From contig NZ_CP072648.1 in assembly GCF_018304825.1 (NCBI RefSeq), positions 1,967,501 to 2,031,500 on the forward strand: a stretch of DNA of 64,000 nt, written 5' to 3'. This DNA comes from Chloracidobacterium validum (lineage in GTDB: Bacteria; Acidobacteriota; Blastocatellia; Chloracidobacteriales; Chloracidobacteriaceae). The notes below the pieces were generated by a model. That model made no database searches, was not told the origin of the DNA, and was given only the letters and a program-made list of their open reading frames with translations. Shown here piece by piece: positions 9,551 to 18,434 of this stretch (its first letter is position 1; each line of letters opens with the position of its first letter). The translations under genes were made by a program, and so were the position numbers.

Positions 9551-10965
9551 TGCAGGTTTTGAAGTTTGGTGGCACGTCGGTCGGCAACGCGGAACGCATT
9601 CGGCAACTGGTCTTGATCGTTGCCGCCGAACGCGCCCGTGATCCGCATGTGGTCGTGGTGGTGTCGGCAATGGCCGGCGTCACCAATATGTTGCTTGGCG
9701 CCGTCCAGGCGGCCGTTGGCGGCAATGTCGCAGCCATTGACCACGCTCATGCCGAACTGCGGCGGCGGCACCTTGAAACGCTGGCGCAGGTGGTCGCTTC
9801 GGATGCCGAACACCAGGCGTTGCAGGCTCAACTCGACGCTTTACTGGAGCGTTTCGCCCGAATTGGTGAAGGCATTGCGTTGGTTGGTGAGTTACCGCCC
9901 CGCGCCCAGGATTTCATCGCCGGGCTAGGCGAGCGGTTGTCTGCCCGACTGGTCGCGGCAGCGCTGCGCGCGGACGGCATCCCAGCCGTAGCCTTTGACG
10001 CCGACCAACTGATTGTAACGGACGATATGTTCGGGTCAGCCACGCCTGACCTGGCCGCAACCGCGCTGGCCGCCCGCGAATGCCTGCGCCCGGTGCTTGA
10101 AACTGGGCAGATTCCTGTCGTTACCGGATTCATCGGCGCTACGCCAGAGGGTATTCCGACGACGCTTGGACGTGGCGGCTCGGACTATTCTGCCGGAATT
10201 CTGGGCGCGGCACTCGAAGCCGACGGAGTGGTTATCTGGACGGATGCCGACGGCTTCATGACGGCTGACCCACGCCTCGTGCCAACGGCCCAGGTCTTGT
10301 CAGAGATTAGTTACGCCGAAGCCGGTGAACTGGCCTACTATGGCGCAAAGGTACTTCATCCCAAGACCTTGCTTCCATTGATTCCAAAGGGGATTCCGCT
10401 CTACGTCAAGAACAGCTTTCGGCCCGACTCGCCGGGGACGTGCGTCTCAGCCACCACTGGCGACTGGCAGGCCGATGTCAAGTCAGTGACTTCCATCAAG
10501 GGGCTGGCGCTGATCACCGTCGCCGGACGTGGCATGCTGGGCGTGCCGGGCATTGCCGCCAAGACCTTCGCGGCCGTGGCGGCGGCCGGGGTGAATGTTT
10601 TACTCATTTCGCAATCGTCATCCGAGAATAACTTGTGCTTCATGATCGAAGGCGCGGATGCCGAAAAAACCCGGGCGGCCCTGGTCAAAGCCCTGGCCGT
10701 TGAGTTTCACCAGGGCTGTGTCGAGCGCGTGGATGCGCACCAGCCGGTGGCTATCGTAGCGGTGGTTGGGGCCGGGATGCGCGGCCGGCCGGGAATTGCC
10801 GCGCGAATTTTCTCGGCCGTGGCCACGGCCAACGTCAATGTCATCGCCATTGCGCAAGGTTCATCAGAAATCAACATCTCGTTTGTCGTGGCCGAAGGTG
10901 AAGCCGCCGCCGCGGTGACTGCCATTCACGAACGCTTTGAGTTGGGCGCGATGACTTCGGCTTAG
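9550..10965 (+). CDS. lysC: aspartate kinase with two ACT domains
   Basis: Phosphorylates aspartate, the committed step to lysine, methionine, threonine and diaminopimelate. 471 residues. The N-terminal amino-acid-kinase signature is KFGGTSVGN (5-13); GRGGSDYSAGILGAAL and WTDADGFMTADPR form the substrate and ATP sites. Two C-terminal ACT domains (about 320-395 and 400-465), each with a VGAGMRG- or AGRGMLG-type loop, imply allosteric feedback by an end-product amino acid. Its start overlaps the stop of the upstream gene by one base. No lysine riboswitch is possible in that overlap. It ends four bases inside the convergent Uma2 gene. Confidence 0.96.
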   Translation: MQVLKFGGTSVGNAERIRQLVLIVAAERARDPHVVVVVSAMAGVTNMLLGAVQAAVGGNVAAIDHAHAELRRRHLETLAQVVASDAEHQALQAQLDALLERFARIGEGIALVGELPPRAQDFIAGLGERLSARLVAAALRADGIPAVAFDADQLIVTDDMFGSATPDLAATALAARECLRPVLETGQIPVVTGFIGATPEGIPTTLGRGGSDYSAGILGAALEADGVVIWTDADGFMTADPRLVPTAQVLSEISYAEAGELAYYGAKVLHPKTLLPLIPKGIPLYVKNSFRPDSPGTCVSATTGDWQADVKSVTSIKGLALITVAGRGMLGVPGIAAKTFAAVAAAGVNVLLISQSSSENNLCFMIEGADAEKTRAALVKALAVEFHQGCVERVDAHQPVAIVAVVGAGMRGRPGIAARIFSAVATANVNVIAIAQGSSEINISFVVAEGEAAAAVTAIHERFELGAMTSA

Positions 10966-11669
10966 TGGTCGGGCTTGGCCGGTGGCGCTTGAACCGAAGA
11001 CGCTTGGACCTGTGCTTGCAGTTCCGTTGCCCGGCAACGCCAGTAGGTCGCCAGTTCGTCACCGGTCAGCAACAGGTTGCCGGACAGGTCGTTCCAGCGC
11101 AGCCATTCGTCATCCCGCTGCTCGAACGTTCCACGCCAGAGGGTCAGCCCCAGACCAAGCCGCGGAAGCTGGGTATCTGCCCGGGGCGTCAGGCGTTGTC
11201 CATTCCGCTCAAAGACGGTCACCGGTTGCGCCGAACGGAGACGACATGGGTCATAGACCACCCAGTAGGTGACGCCCATCTGTTCGTAGGCCTGCTGCCT
11301 TGCGACCGGTGTCTCAGGGCGCTCGGCGGCGCGCGTCAGCAGGTCAATGGCCACATCCGGTGGCTTACCAAACCGGGAAACCAGATACACACGATGGGAT
11401 GGCTTCCACCATTCGGCAGACGGCGTGACACCAGCGGCGACCAGGACATCCGGCACAACGGTTGTAACCTGGGATAACCGCTCCCCGCACCTGACGGCAA
11501 CCCGCGCTGCGGCCAGGAAGGTCACGGCAGACGGCCGCCAACTCGCGTACAGCGAGGAAACCAGCAAGCGCAGGGCCTTGTCGGCCGCAAAACCGCCCGT
11601 TTCATCATCGCCGTGAATGTCGTCAAAATCGGGGTCGTCAAGCTCCTGCAAGATATACGCCAACGACAT
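10962..11669 (-). CDS. Uma2 family (DUF820) protein, probably catalytically altered
   Basis: About 235 residues. It has the Uma2 layout: PDVLVAAG strand, then KPPDVAIDLL, then YEQMGVTYWVVYDP. The family has a PD-(D/E)xK nuclease fold. Here the usual glutamate of the VEV-type strand is aspartate (AIDLL) and I see no lysine in the following helix where the catalytic Lys normally sits, so activity is doubtful. The N-terminal segment is acidic (LDDPDFDDIHGDDE). The ATG at 11669 has AGGGGG upstream; an in-frame GTG at 11675 is an alternative. Convergent with, and overlapping by four bases, the aspartate kinase gene. Biological role of the family is unknown. Confidence 0.8.
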   Translation of the reverse strand: MSLAYILQELDDPDFDDIHGDDETGGFAADKALRLLVSSLYASWRPSAVTFLAAARVAVRCGERLSQVTTVVPDVLVAAGVTPSAEWWKPSHRVYLVSRFGKPPDVAIDLLTRAAERPETPVARQQAYEQMGVTYWVVYDPCRLRSAQPVTVFERNGQRLTPRADTQLPRLGLGLTLWRGTFEQRDDEWLRWNDLSGNLLLTGDELATYWRCRATELQAQVQASSVQAPPAKPDH

Positions 11670-11844
11670 CGCCACTTGCCCCCTGCGGCCGGAAACTGCC
11701 GTCAGAGACTAGCCGAAAGCGCAGAGGTCGCCAAGCGATGACGGGATGAGCAACGGCGGGACTGGCGCGCCGACGGCTCGCAGCCCTCCACGGTAACCCG
11801 GATGGACGGTGACACCGTTGGGCAACGCTTCCCCAAACCATTCC

Positions 11845-12294
11845 TCACTCAAACAACGAGCGTCCGACTTCCTCGAGCACAATCGTGGTGTGCTGTTCAT
11901 CTTCCATCCACCCACGATTGAAGAGAAAAATCAAGTCGCCACGTGACCGCCCATCGGCAATCTCCAAGGTGACGTGTGGCTTGCGTCCATAAGCCATCCG
12001 CATACTGAGGTCGTGGCACATCTCCGCGCCGTCACTCTGTGGGATTTCGATGGTCAACTGGTGGTAAAGCACATGGCCGATGTAAACCGGCTTGGTTTTA
12101 CCGACCAGCCAGCCCCGATGGACACGGTTTGTCTTTGAGTTGCGGATTGTGATGGCAGCGTAGTTAGCTTTGTGGTTGTCGCAAGCTGGGCACACATAAT
12201 CAAAACGGCGTGGTCCAGACTGCGCGGATGCCTCCATGGTTGCCCCACAAGTGCATACCTCAACCGGAGCTTCAACTGCGATTAGGGTCGGCAT
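11845..12294 (-). CDS. hypothetical zinc-ribbon protein
   Basis: About 149 residues. The N-terminus has a CxCG...CPAC pair (CTCG and VCPAC), a likely treble-clef or ribbon zinc site. The rest looks mixed alpha/beta (HVTLEIADGRSRGDLIFLF), cytosolic, with no recognised family. ATG at 12294 is preferred to a GTG three codons upstream. It lies just downstream of the small membrane-protein gene on the same strand. Function unknown. Confidence 0.65.
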   Translation of the reverse strand: MPTLIAVEAPVEVCTCGATMEASAQSGPRRFDYVCPACDNHKANYAAITIRNSKTNRVHRGWLVGKTKPVYIGHVLYHQLTIEIPQSDGAEMCHDLSMRMAYGRKPHVTLEIADGRSRGDLIFLFNRGWMEDEQHTTIVLEEVGRSLFE

Positions 12295-12323
12295 GGTTAT
12301 CACCAGGCTTTCTCGGAACTTAT

Positions 12324-12701
12324 TCAGTTGCCGCGATTGAGTGCGCTGTCCGCAGTCGTGCGAACCACACCCGTGATCTTGCCGATGAGGTTTTCCACCC
12401 CTTTGTCAATACCATGCTTGGCGACGTTGTCAGAGACAAACGTCAGCCCCTGAGCGAGGCCCAGCGGAACCATCAGCGGCATCATAATGACTGGCGTAAT
12501 GACAGCCGTAGCCGTGATGTGGGAGGTCGTCGTCTTACCGAGCGGCGTATCTTTGAGTTGCTCAAAGACGAGCTTGCCGGTTTTGTAAATCCCCGTCAGG
12601 GGCATGAAGGGCAGACAGGTCATCGGATAGAGAATGCCTGTCACGAGAAGGTTGGAAAAGCCGCGTTCGAGGAGCGGCGTAGCAGGATTCGATTCGCTCA
12701 T
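12324..12701 (-). CDS. small hypothetical membrane-associated protein
   Basis: About 125 residues from the ATG at 12701 (GAGGCACGAAG upstream); an upstream extension of the frame to 12779 has no ribosome site. Two hydrophobic stretches (LVTGILYPMTCLPFMPLTG and TAVITPVIMMPLMVPLGLAQ) suggest membrane association. The tail is polar and helical. No known family recognised. Same strand as the zinc-ribbon gene 29 bases away, so probably an operon. Confidence 0.65.
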   Translation of the reverse strand: MSESNPATPLLERGFSNLLVTGILYPMTCLPFMPLTGIYKTGKLVFEQLKDTPLGKTTTSHITATAVITPVIMMPLMVPLGLAQGLTFVSDNVAKHGIDKGVENLIGKITGVVRTTADSALNRGN

Positions 12702-12848
12702 GGCTTCGTGCCTCGCAGGAACCGAGGAATGGCGCTCCGGGGACACGAGCAGTCGCCGATGAACAGACGAGTTGTACACGCCGGCGTAGTTCCACTATCG
12801 CTGAAATTGCGCGCAAGTTCAAATTTTCCGCACAAGTCGTCTGACTAA

Positions 12849-13540
12849 TGCAGTCGTCTGACCGATGAAGGGGCCAGGCTGTCCGCTTCCATCTTGCGCA
12901 AAGCGCAGCAGGCGATGAGCCGCAAGGTGAAGTTCAGCCGCAACCGGAGGAAAGCCAAAGCGAGGAGACAACGCATGCATGCCCGCGTTCGCCACTCCGC
13001 CGCGACGTCCGGCACAAGGTCACGAGCGCCATCGGCCAAAACCACGCCGTGCATCGAGGACTTGCAGGTACGGAACATGTCCAAGTCGGCGGCCGGGACT
13101 GCCGCGCAACCGGGTAGAAACGTTCGGGCCAAGTCCAGACTGAACAAGTCCATTATCGAGCAAGGCTGGTTCGAGTTCCGGCGCCAACGAGCTTACAAGC
13201 TGGCATGGCGGGGCGGCTGGCCGGTCGCCGCGCCGCCGCAGAATCGCCGCGCCGCCGCAGAACATGAGCTAGACCTGTCGGGCTGTGGTTGCATGTCGGT
13301 GGACAACCGTCCAACGCAAGCCCGGTTGTGTCAAGTGTGGCTTCGAGGAAAACGCCGATGTGGTCGGGCGATAACATACCAGGGCAGGGTATGCCCGATG
13401 CGCCTGTGAAGTGAGCGATGCCGCATCGCTAGCCGCAGGTAAGGACGCCAAAGCGACTCAGAGGAGGTTTAAAGCCGCGCCTGAGCGTCGTAGGAATTTC
13501 CAGCCTTCAGGCCGGGAAGAATGTCCAAACCCCATGGATA
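12849..13540 (+). pseudogene. tnpB: decayed IS200/IS605-family tnpB (RNA-guided nuclease / OrfB zinc-ribbon protein) fragment
   Basis: Recognisable TnpB protein pieces occur in shifting frames. Piece one: LRKAQQAMSRKVKFSRNRRK and IEDLQVRNMSKSA, then GWFEFRRQRAYKLAW. Between them the family-like RRDVRHKVTSAIGQNHAV lies in another frame, so two shifts are needed. The zinc ribbon also breaks: SVDNRPTQARL is in one frame, and CVKCGFEENADVVG, carrying the last RuvC aspartate, is in another from about 13325. ACEVSDAASLAAG follows in that second frame after a TAA. The N-terminal half of TnpB and any tnpA are missing. At least three frameshifts plus a stop make it inactive. It marks an old insertion in the accessory patch. 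Confidence 0.85.
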
Positions 13541-13818
13541 CCTGCCAGACAGATAGAATATCTATAGCCTGAGACGGAGCGCGAGAGGGGGCAGTGCTGA
13601 CTTTTGGGTGCGGACGGCGACAGCGGATTGAGTTACCAACGTCACATCTATACGCAGGATAGACTGACTATGTCGCAGCTATGCTGGGTAATTTCGTCGC
13701 ATTGCCTGCTCTCGAAGCCCGATTACTCTGTTGCTGCTTGGTCCTTTTTGTCGCCTGCCTTCCGATGATTGACGACTGGAGCAGTCCTTCTGGTCACGTT
13801 CAGAACAAAGCATGAGTT
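13541..13818. other. intergenic region after the tnpB remnant
   Basis: About 280 bases with no supportable gene or RNA. It is less GC-rich than the surrounding housekeeping DNA and may include the decayed right end of the insertion element. Confidence 0.4.
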
Positions 13819-14565
13819 TTAAAGCATGAGTTTTTCGGCACACCAGAAGATACCGTCAGAAGTACCGTTACCGGTATCTTGATTGTACTGTGAATGGTAG
13901 AGTGCAACCTTTTTATCTAGATAGCCGGAATCGACCATGGCTTTGAAGGTCGGGGAATATTTGGAAAGCTCGACAAAACACTGCTTACCTTCTGGTGTGA
14001 TAGCAAATTCTCCTTCAACAAAAGGCAATATGCTTTTAGGAAAGAAAAAGTCCATAGCACCTTTCATCAGTTCTTTTTCTTGGTCTGACGCCTGCTCGTA
14101 AAGAGCCTCAAAAGCTTTGGCGAGTTCAGGACTTTGTCTTTGAGCGTCCTCGTCACTTTTGATATTAAAGCGTGCCTCGATTTCTTCAAGTTTGTTGAGG
14201 AGGGCACGCTTGGTTTCAAGCGGAACATCCGGTTGAATAACATGCTCTAAGGCATAGTAGTAGATAAGCTTACGTTTCTCAGGGGACATGGCGATATAGA
14301 CGCCGCGGCGAACGGGCGGTGGAAGGTCACGAAAGAAGTTCACGCCCTGTTTGAGATCCATTTGGTTGATATAAGCCGCAACTTCACCGTAAGCCTTCCT
14401 GAAGTTATTTTTTTCGGCAGCACAGGCTTCAGCGGATTGTGGGGTGGGCCGGTTCGCCTGCTGAGGTGTATCGGATGTGCGTTGAGCGTAAGAAGTCGTT
14501 GAGAATGCGAGCATTAACAAGGTGGCAACGATGGCGCAATGGCTTCGCGTAAGTTTCAGAAGCAT
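13819..14565 (-). CDS. exported hypothetical protein with a decayed paralogue next door
   Basis: 248 residues from the ATG at 14565, which has an excellent site (AGGAGAAGG, seven bases away); the longer frame to 14658 adds an unlikely N-terminus. Signal peptide about 1-27 (LLMLAFSTTSYAQ). The mature protein is mostly helical and charged (KRALLNKLEEIEARFNIKSD) with two cysteines that could pair (EACAAEKNN near the N-terminus, FWCAEKLML at the end). No family recognised. Its C-terminal segment recurs at 14942-15117 as a broken copy. Base composition is clearly more AT-rich than neighbouring genes, suggesting acquisition. Confidence 0.75.
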   Translation of the reverse strand: MLLKLTRSHCAIVATLLMLAFSTTSYAQRTSDTPQQANRPTPQSAEACAAEKNNFRKAYGEVAAYINQMDLKQGVNFFRDLPPPVRRGVYIAMSPEKRKLIYYYALEHVIQPDVPLETKRALLNKLEEIEARFNIKSDEDAQRQSPELAKAFEALYEQASDQEKELMKGAMDFFFPKSILPFVEGEFAITPEGKQCFVELSKYSPTFKAMVDSGYLDKKVALYHSQYNQDTGNGTSDGIFWCAEKLML

Positions 14566-14654
14566 AGGTTTACCTTCTCCTAGCGTTAGGATGTGACTCT
14601 GCTTCCGGCTTGGAAGCAGAGTCAGGTGGTTCACAGTTGAGTTCATGGGTGTGG

Positions 14655-14867
14655 TCACGAGCGTTTCAAGGTGAAGCTTGTTCGTTCAGGTCGTGGAATT
14701 ACAACCTCAACGATTGCATAGTCCCCCAGCGTCCCACCTACCAATGCTGGTAATTCCCCACATGCACCAAGTACCACACAAACCATGAGCGGGTTCACAG
14801 CTGCGATAGCCTGAAATGCATGTGACCTGACATCCACGACAACCAATATTATAAAGTGCATGTACAA
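14655..14867 (-). CDS. possible small ORF of unknown function
   Basis: 70 codons, with a hydrophobic start (MHFIILVVVDV) and a GACGELPALVGGTLGD segment. No clear ribosome site and no recognised family; it may be the C-terminal scrap of a larger decayed gene rather than a functional one. It sits between the exported protein gene and the paralogue remnant. Confidence 0.25.
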   Translation of the reverse strand: MYMHFIILVVVDVRSHAFQAIAAVNPLMVCVVLGACGELPALVGGTLGDYAIVEVVIPRPERTSFTLKRS

Positions 14868-14941
14868 ATCCCATTTCGAGTTATCGGCAGTGATAGGCGT
14901 TCGTCCAACCAGAAAGTCCCATCGGACATTACTTTACCAGT

Positions 14942-15117
14942 TTATTGCCTGAGTTGCTCCTGATAGAGGTTGACTTTTTTCCGCAGGTAGCCAGAGTCAA
15001 CCATTGTTTTCAGGATCGGCGAGTATTCGGAGAGTTGAACGAAGAGCTGTTGTTCTTATCATGAGGAACTTCCGCAAGCCAAGTCAAGCTGATAAGTATC
15101 TGTTTGGCAATGATCTT
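14942..15117 (-). pseudogene. C-terminal remnant of a paralogue of the exported protein at 13819
   Basis: Minus-strand translation gives FVQLSEYSPILKTMVDSGYL followed by RKKVNLYQEQ and a TAA at 14944-14942. The intact gene has FVELSKYSPTFKAMVDSGYL then DKKVALYHSQ at its end, so the match is unmistakable over about 35 residues. Upstream, AEVPHDK (matching ITPEGK) continues only after a one-base frameshift near 15055. The rest of the gene is not recognisable, so this is a decayed tandem duplicate. Confidence 0.8.
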
Positions 15118-15568
15118 CACATCTGAGGCATCTTGAGGGCAGGCATCAGTGATAATGCAGGATGAGTTTTTTTGGGGTGTCGTTTTTCTGAAAGATCGTC
15201 TTCGTCGGGTGGGCTATCACCGAACCCTGTGCCGCCCTTGTTCTCCATGATAACGGCATCCATGCTTGCGAAACGCCCGATACCATGACCTGCCCACAGT
15301 TCACTCAAGACGCAACGGTCTCTAACGACGTTGCAGTCATGTCGCTGGGGCACACATCACTTTCTTGGTTCTTGATCGTTACCGTGTTCCCCGGCACAGT
15401 GACAGTCATAGAGGCGGTCAATGAGGGGTGAGAGGGTTGGATTCCACAAAAAACATATCCGATCAAGGTTTACCGGCGCGTTGATGAGATTGGCCGGTAC
15501 TGAGAGCAACCTTCCAGACGCCAGCTCTAAGTGTGGTTGGCAACGACCTGAAAAAGCGTGCCTTTGGT
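15118..15568. other. degenerate or non-coding stretch
   Basis: About 450 bases between the two paralogue fragments. Small open frames exist (for example 15117-15353 minus) but I recognise no protein in them. Most likely decayed coding DNA or inserted debris. Confidence 0.4.
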
Positions 15569-15781
15569 CTATCGGGATTCGCGTGATATGTTCGGCATTT
15601 CTCGGTAAACCTTGGTCAACATGGCTTTTTCTGTGGACAGGTTAGCTTCGGCTTTGGTTGGCGCGGCGGTCGAGGCAGTCCGTTGCGGACGGGCTGTGTT
15701 GAGGTGAGCGTAGGTTTCATCGTAGGAGCCGGATAGCAGGCAACAGGCAGACGCGAAGGTCGCCACCGCCGTTTGGCCCAA
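15569..15781 (-). pseudogene. possible N-terminal remnant of the same decayed paralogue
   Basis: A minus-strand frame carries an Ala-rich, signal-peptide-like start, then ARPQRTASTAAPTKAEANLS and EKAMLTKVYREM, loosely like the intact protein's PTPQSAEACAAEKNNFRKAYGE. It lies upstream of the C-terminal remnant in the right order and strand. The similarity is weak and could be chance. Confidence 0.3.
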
Positions 15782-15898
15782 TGCAAGCCAGCAATGATGT
15801 TTCAGGCGCTGGATGTTTGGTATTGTTTACCCCTGCCAGAGAGAATGGGAGACTTAGCCTACCCAGTATCTGAGCTAGTGCATTGGCTGCCAGTTGTC

Positions 15899-16369
15899 AT
15901 GCGATCTTCATCGCCTTCTTCGCTTCCACGCCCATCCGACCCGTTGCCGCCCCGGCGGCTGCGGCCGGTCGTGATTGGCTACGCGATCTGGGTGGCATCG
16001 TGCACGGTTTTCTTTGCGCTCGGCGTGAACGTCGGCAAACTATCGCCCTTTGCTTCCCTGACCAAACGTTCTCCAGCGCCGGCGGCGATGCCGTTGGAGC
16101 AGCCAATTGAACACGCCATTGTGCTACCCGATGCACGGTACGCCGTGCAGGTCGCGGCAGTGGCCACCGCCGACGAAGCCAACCGACTTGTCGCGGAACT
16201 CAATCGGAAGGGCTTCACGAGCGCGTTCGTGACACGCCCAACCCCTGAAGCCGAAAATGAGTTGTACTTGGTCAAAGTCGGCTTGTATAACTTGGCGACA
16301 GCCAACCAAGTCAGCGAAGAGTTACGCCGCGATTTTGGTTTTCGCTCGGCCCGAGTCGTACAAAACTGA
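15899..16369 (+). CDS. SPOR-domain membrane protein
   Basis: About 156 residues from the ATG at 15899; an in-frame ATG at 15845 is possible. A short Pro/Ser-rich cytoplasmic tail is followed by one membrane helix (about 23-46, VVIGYAIWVASCTVFFALG). The C-terminal 80 residues form a SPOR domain (YAVQVAAVATADEANRLVAE and ELYLVKVGLY), which binds glycan strands stripped of peptides and often targets proteins to the division septum. The next gene begins 23 bases on. Role in cell division or envelope is inferred from the domain only. Confidence 0.85.
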   Translation: MRSSSPSSLPRPSDPLPPRRLRPVVIGYAIWVASCTVFFALGVNVGKLSPFASLTKRSPAPAAMPLEQPIEHAIVLPDARYAVQVAAVATADEANRLVAELNRKGFTSAFVTRPTPEAENELYLVKVGLYNLATANQVSEELRRDFGFRSARVVQN

Positions 16370-16391
16370 CGCGACGCCAAACCGATCTACC

Positions 16392-17318
16392 ATGTTCCAG
16401 CCGACGACACCGCTCATGACAAGCCGTTGCCAGTGCCTGATGGCGCATTGCCGGTTAGTGACCAAGATGGGTGCGATCGGGCTGGTTGTCTGTGGGTGGT
16501 TGCTCTGGGGTGCACTGACGAACGCCACGGCTCAACAACGCCCACTTCTGACCGAAGATGTGGATATTGTCGAGACTGGGCGTATCCGCCTTCAGGCCGG
16601 GGCTGACTTCTTTCAAAATCAGCGGTTTGGTTTGTCTGGGCTGCGTGGTGATCTGTACCGCCCGGTTGTGTTGGGCCTCCACTTTGGCTTGAACACCAAT
16701 GTCGGCTTTTCTATCGAAGGGAGTCTGCGGGACTACTTGAGTATTCGTGAGCGTGGTACCAGCGCGATTCCCCTCGCTATCGCACCAGGTGCAGCCTCGA
16801 CTTCCGGCGCGAGTGACTTCACGCTTTGGACCAAAATCAAGCTACGCAAGGAAACGCGCCGCGCGCCAAGCTTTGGCGTTCGGGTGGGGGTGCAGCTTCC
16901 AAACAGCGACCAGTCCCGTGGGATTGGCTTGAACGCGACCAATGTGTTTGGCGTGGCGCTGGTCGGCAAGCGGTTTGCCAACGAGCGCGTCAACGTTTTT
17001 GGCAACATCGGCATCGGAATTCTGACGAGTCCGATTGAACCCGGCGCACAGCAGGACGTACTGACCTACGGACTTGCCGCGATATACCGCGTAACCGATC
17101 GGGTGGATGTACTCGGTGAGGTGGCTGGGCGCTACAACCCGCGCACCCCAGTTCCTGGACTGGAAAGCCAGGGACAAGCGCGTTTGGGCGCACGCCTGCG
17201 AGCGGCTGGCTTCCAGTGGGACCTGGCCGGCGTGGCTGGGCTAACGAAGTTTAGCCCCCGGCGCGGGCTTACCTTTGGAGTGACCTATGAGTTCAAAGGC
17301 TTCGAGCCGGTCAAATAA
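16392..17318 (+). CDS. putative outer-membrane beta-barrel protein
   Basis: About 308 residues from ATG 16392; starts at 16440 or 16467 would also leave the signal peptide intact (GLVVCGWLLWGALTNATAQQ). The mature part alternates short amphipathic strands (RIRLQAGADFF, VGFSIEGSLRDYLSI, GVTYEFKGFEP at the end), as in small outer-membrane channels of the MetA/phenol-degradation transporter type. The upstream frame overlapping the SPOR gene is a shadow. No substrate can be inferred. Confidence 0.7.
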   Translation: MFQPTTPLMTSRCQCLMAHCRLVTKMGAIGLVVCGWLLWGALTNATAQQRPLLTEDVDIVETGRIRLQAGADFFQNQRFGLSGLRGDLYRPVVLGLHFGLNTNVGFSIEGSLRDYLSIRERGTSAIPLAIAPGAASTSGASDFTLWTKIKLRKETRRAPSFGVRVGVQLPNSDQSRGIGLNATNVFGVALVGKRFANERVNVFGNIGIGILTSPIEPGAQQDVLTYGLAAIYRVTDRVDVLGEVAGRYNPRTPVPGLESQGQARLGARLRAAGFQWDLAGVAGLTKFSPRRGLTFGVTYEFKGFEPVK

Positions 17319-17459
17319 CCCCTGGCAAGTGAAATTCAGGCGTCGCCAGACGCAAAAACTGAGCTATAGTCCGATATGTCTTCACCAAGTATGTCGCTAC
17401 CAACCAATGTTCCCAAGCGCTTCTCCTCTCATTCCACTACTGCCGTGATGAGGCTGCCA

Positions 17460-17876
17460 ATGAGTGCCAACGTCCCAAAGCGCGTCGAACTCGAAATCCC
17501 AATTGCTCACGACAAAGAGCTTGAGGCGACCAAAATCGCGGAGCAACTGGCGGCAGAGCTGGAGTTTGGCCCGGACTGCGTGGCTGAGATCAAGTTGGCG
17601 CTCGTCGAAGGGATCATCAACGCTTTTGAGCACAGCGGTAGCGCGATCCAGAAGGTGTTCGTTGAGTTTACCATCCATGACGAAGAACTTGAAGTTATTG
17701 TCCAGGACTTTGGTCAAGGCTTCGATGCGGCCAACAAACCCAACGTGCGGCCGCTTCAGAAGCGTGGTTACGGACGAATGCTTATGGAAAGCCTCATGGA
17801 TGAAGTCAACTACTTCACCAGCCCGCAAGGGACACGGCTGGTGATGAAAAAACGCCGCCCCCCGAAGTGCGCCTGA
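17460..17876 (+). CDS. rsbW: RsbW/SpoIIAB-type anti-sigma serine kinase
   Basis: About 138 residues from ATG 17460 (GAGG six bases before); an in-frame ATG at 17376 would add a Ser/Thr-rich tail. GHKL ATPase boxes are visible: EIKLALVEGIINAFEHSGS (N box), VQDFGQGFD (G1) and RGYGRMLMESLMDEV (G2). Such kinases bind a sigma factor or other target and phosphorylate an STAS antagonist. The STAS protein and the PP2C phosphatase follow directly, giving a complete partner switch. No sigma-factor gene is in the window, so the target is elsewhere or is not a sigma factor. Confidence 0.9.
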   Translation: MSANVPKRVELEIPIAHDKELEATKIAEQLAAELEFGPDCVAEIKLALVEGIINAFEHSGSAIQKVFVEFTIHDEELEVIVQDFGQGFDAANKPNVRPLQKRGYGRMLMESLMDEVNYFTSPQGTRLVMKKRRPPKCA

Positions 17877-18005
17877 CTGAATTTGACCGAGCTGACTCTA
17901 GCCTGCGACAGAGCCGATCGGCCGTTATGACAAACCGCTGACGGCACCTGAGCACCAAAAAAACTGAGCGCCAAGCTGCGAATCTTGCATCCACCCCTGA
18001 ACTTT

Positions 18006-18347
18006 ATGAGCGATGTATTCAAAGTGACAAGCCGCCAGGCTGGAAAATTTATCGTGATCGCGGTTGAAGGCTACATCAACAATCTAGCTGGCGAGAAAAT
18101 TCTGGACGAGTTCAACCGACGGGCCGCCGAGGGGTATCGGCACTTCGTCCTCAACCTCGAAAAAACGCAACTCGTCAACAGTATCGGCGTTTCGATTCTG
18201 ATTGAAATGATCGAGAAAACCCAGGAACTCAGCGGCTCGGTGGCGTTCTGCTGCCTGTTGCCGATCATTGCCAAAACATTCAAAATCATGGGGCTTACCC
18301 AGTACGCCCGAGTATATGAAACTGAAGCTGAGGCGCTCGCCGGCTGA
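18006..18347 (+). CDS. rsbV: STAS-domain anti-sigma factor antagonist
   Basis: About 113 residues (ATG 18006; an in-frame ATG at 17985 is possible). Single STAS domain: FIVIAVEGYINNLAGEKILD strand-helix unit, then LEKTQLVNSIGVSILIEMIE. The serine of NSIGVS matches the site phosphorylated by RsbW-type kinases. In its unphosphorylated form it should sequester the upstream kinase. The RsbU-type phosphatase just downstream would reactivate it. Confidence 0.92.
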   Translation: MSDVFKVTSRQAGKFIVIAVEGYINNLAGEKILDEFNRRAAEGYRHFVLNLEKTQLVNSIGVSILIEMIEKTQELSGSVAFCCLLPIIAKTFKIMGLTQYARVYETEAEALAG

Positions 18348-18434
18348 CTGCCCCACGCTCCTGCCAAAGCTAGACCGCATGGGCCATAACGTAGTTTGTT
18401 CAGGGCGTTCCCACGGCACGCCAAGGAATCCACC

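Noticed and set aside
14655-15568. Caspase-like or other peptidase remnant between the paralogue fragments
   Set aside because: A few residues looked suggestive, but no catalytic His-Cys pair or extended similarity could be supported.
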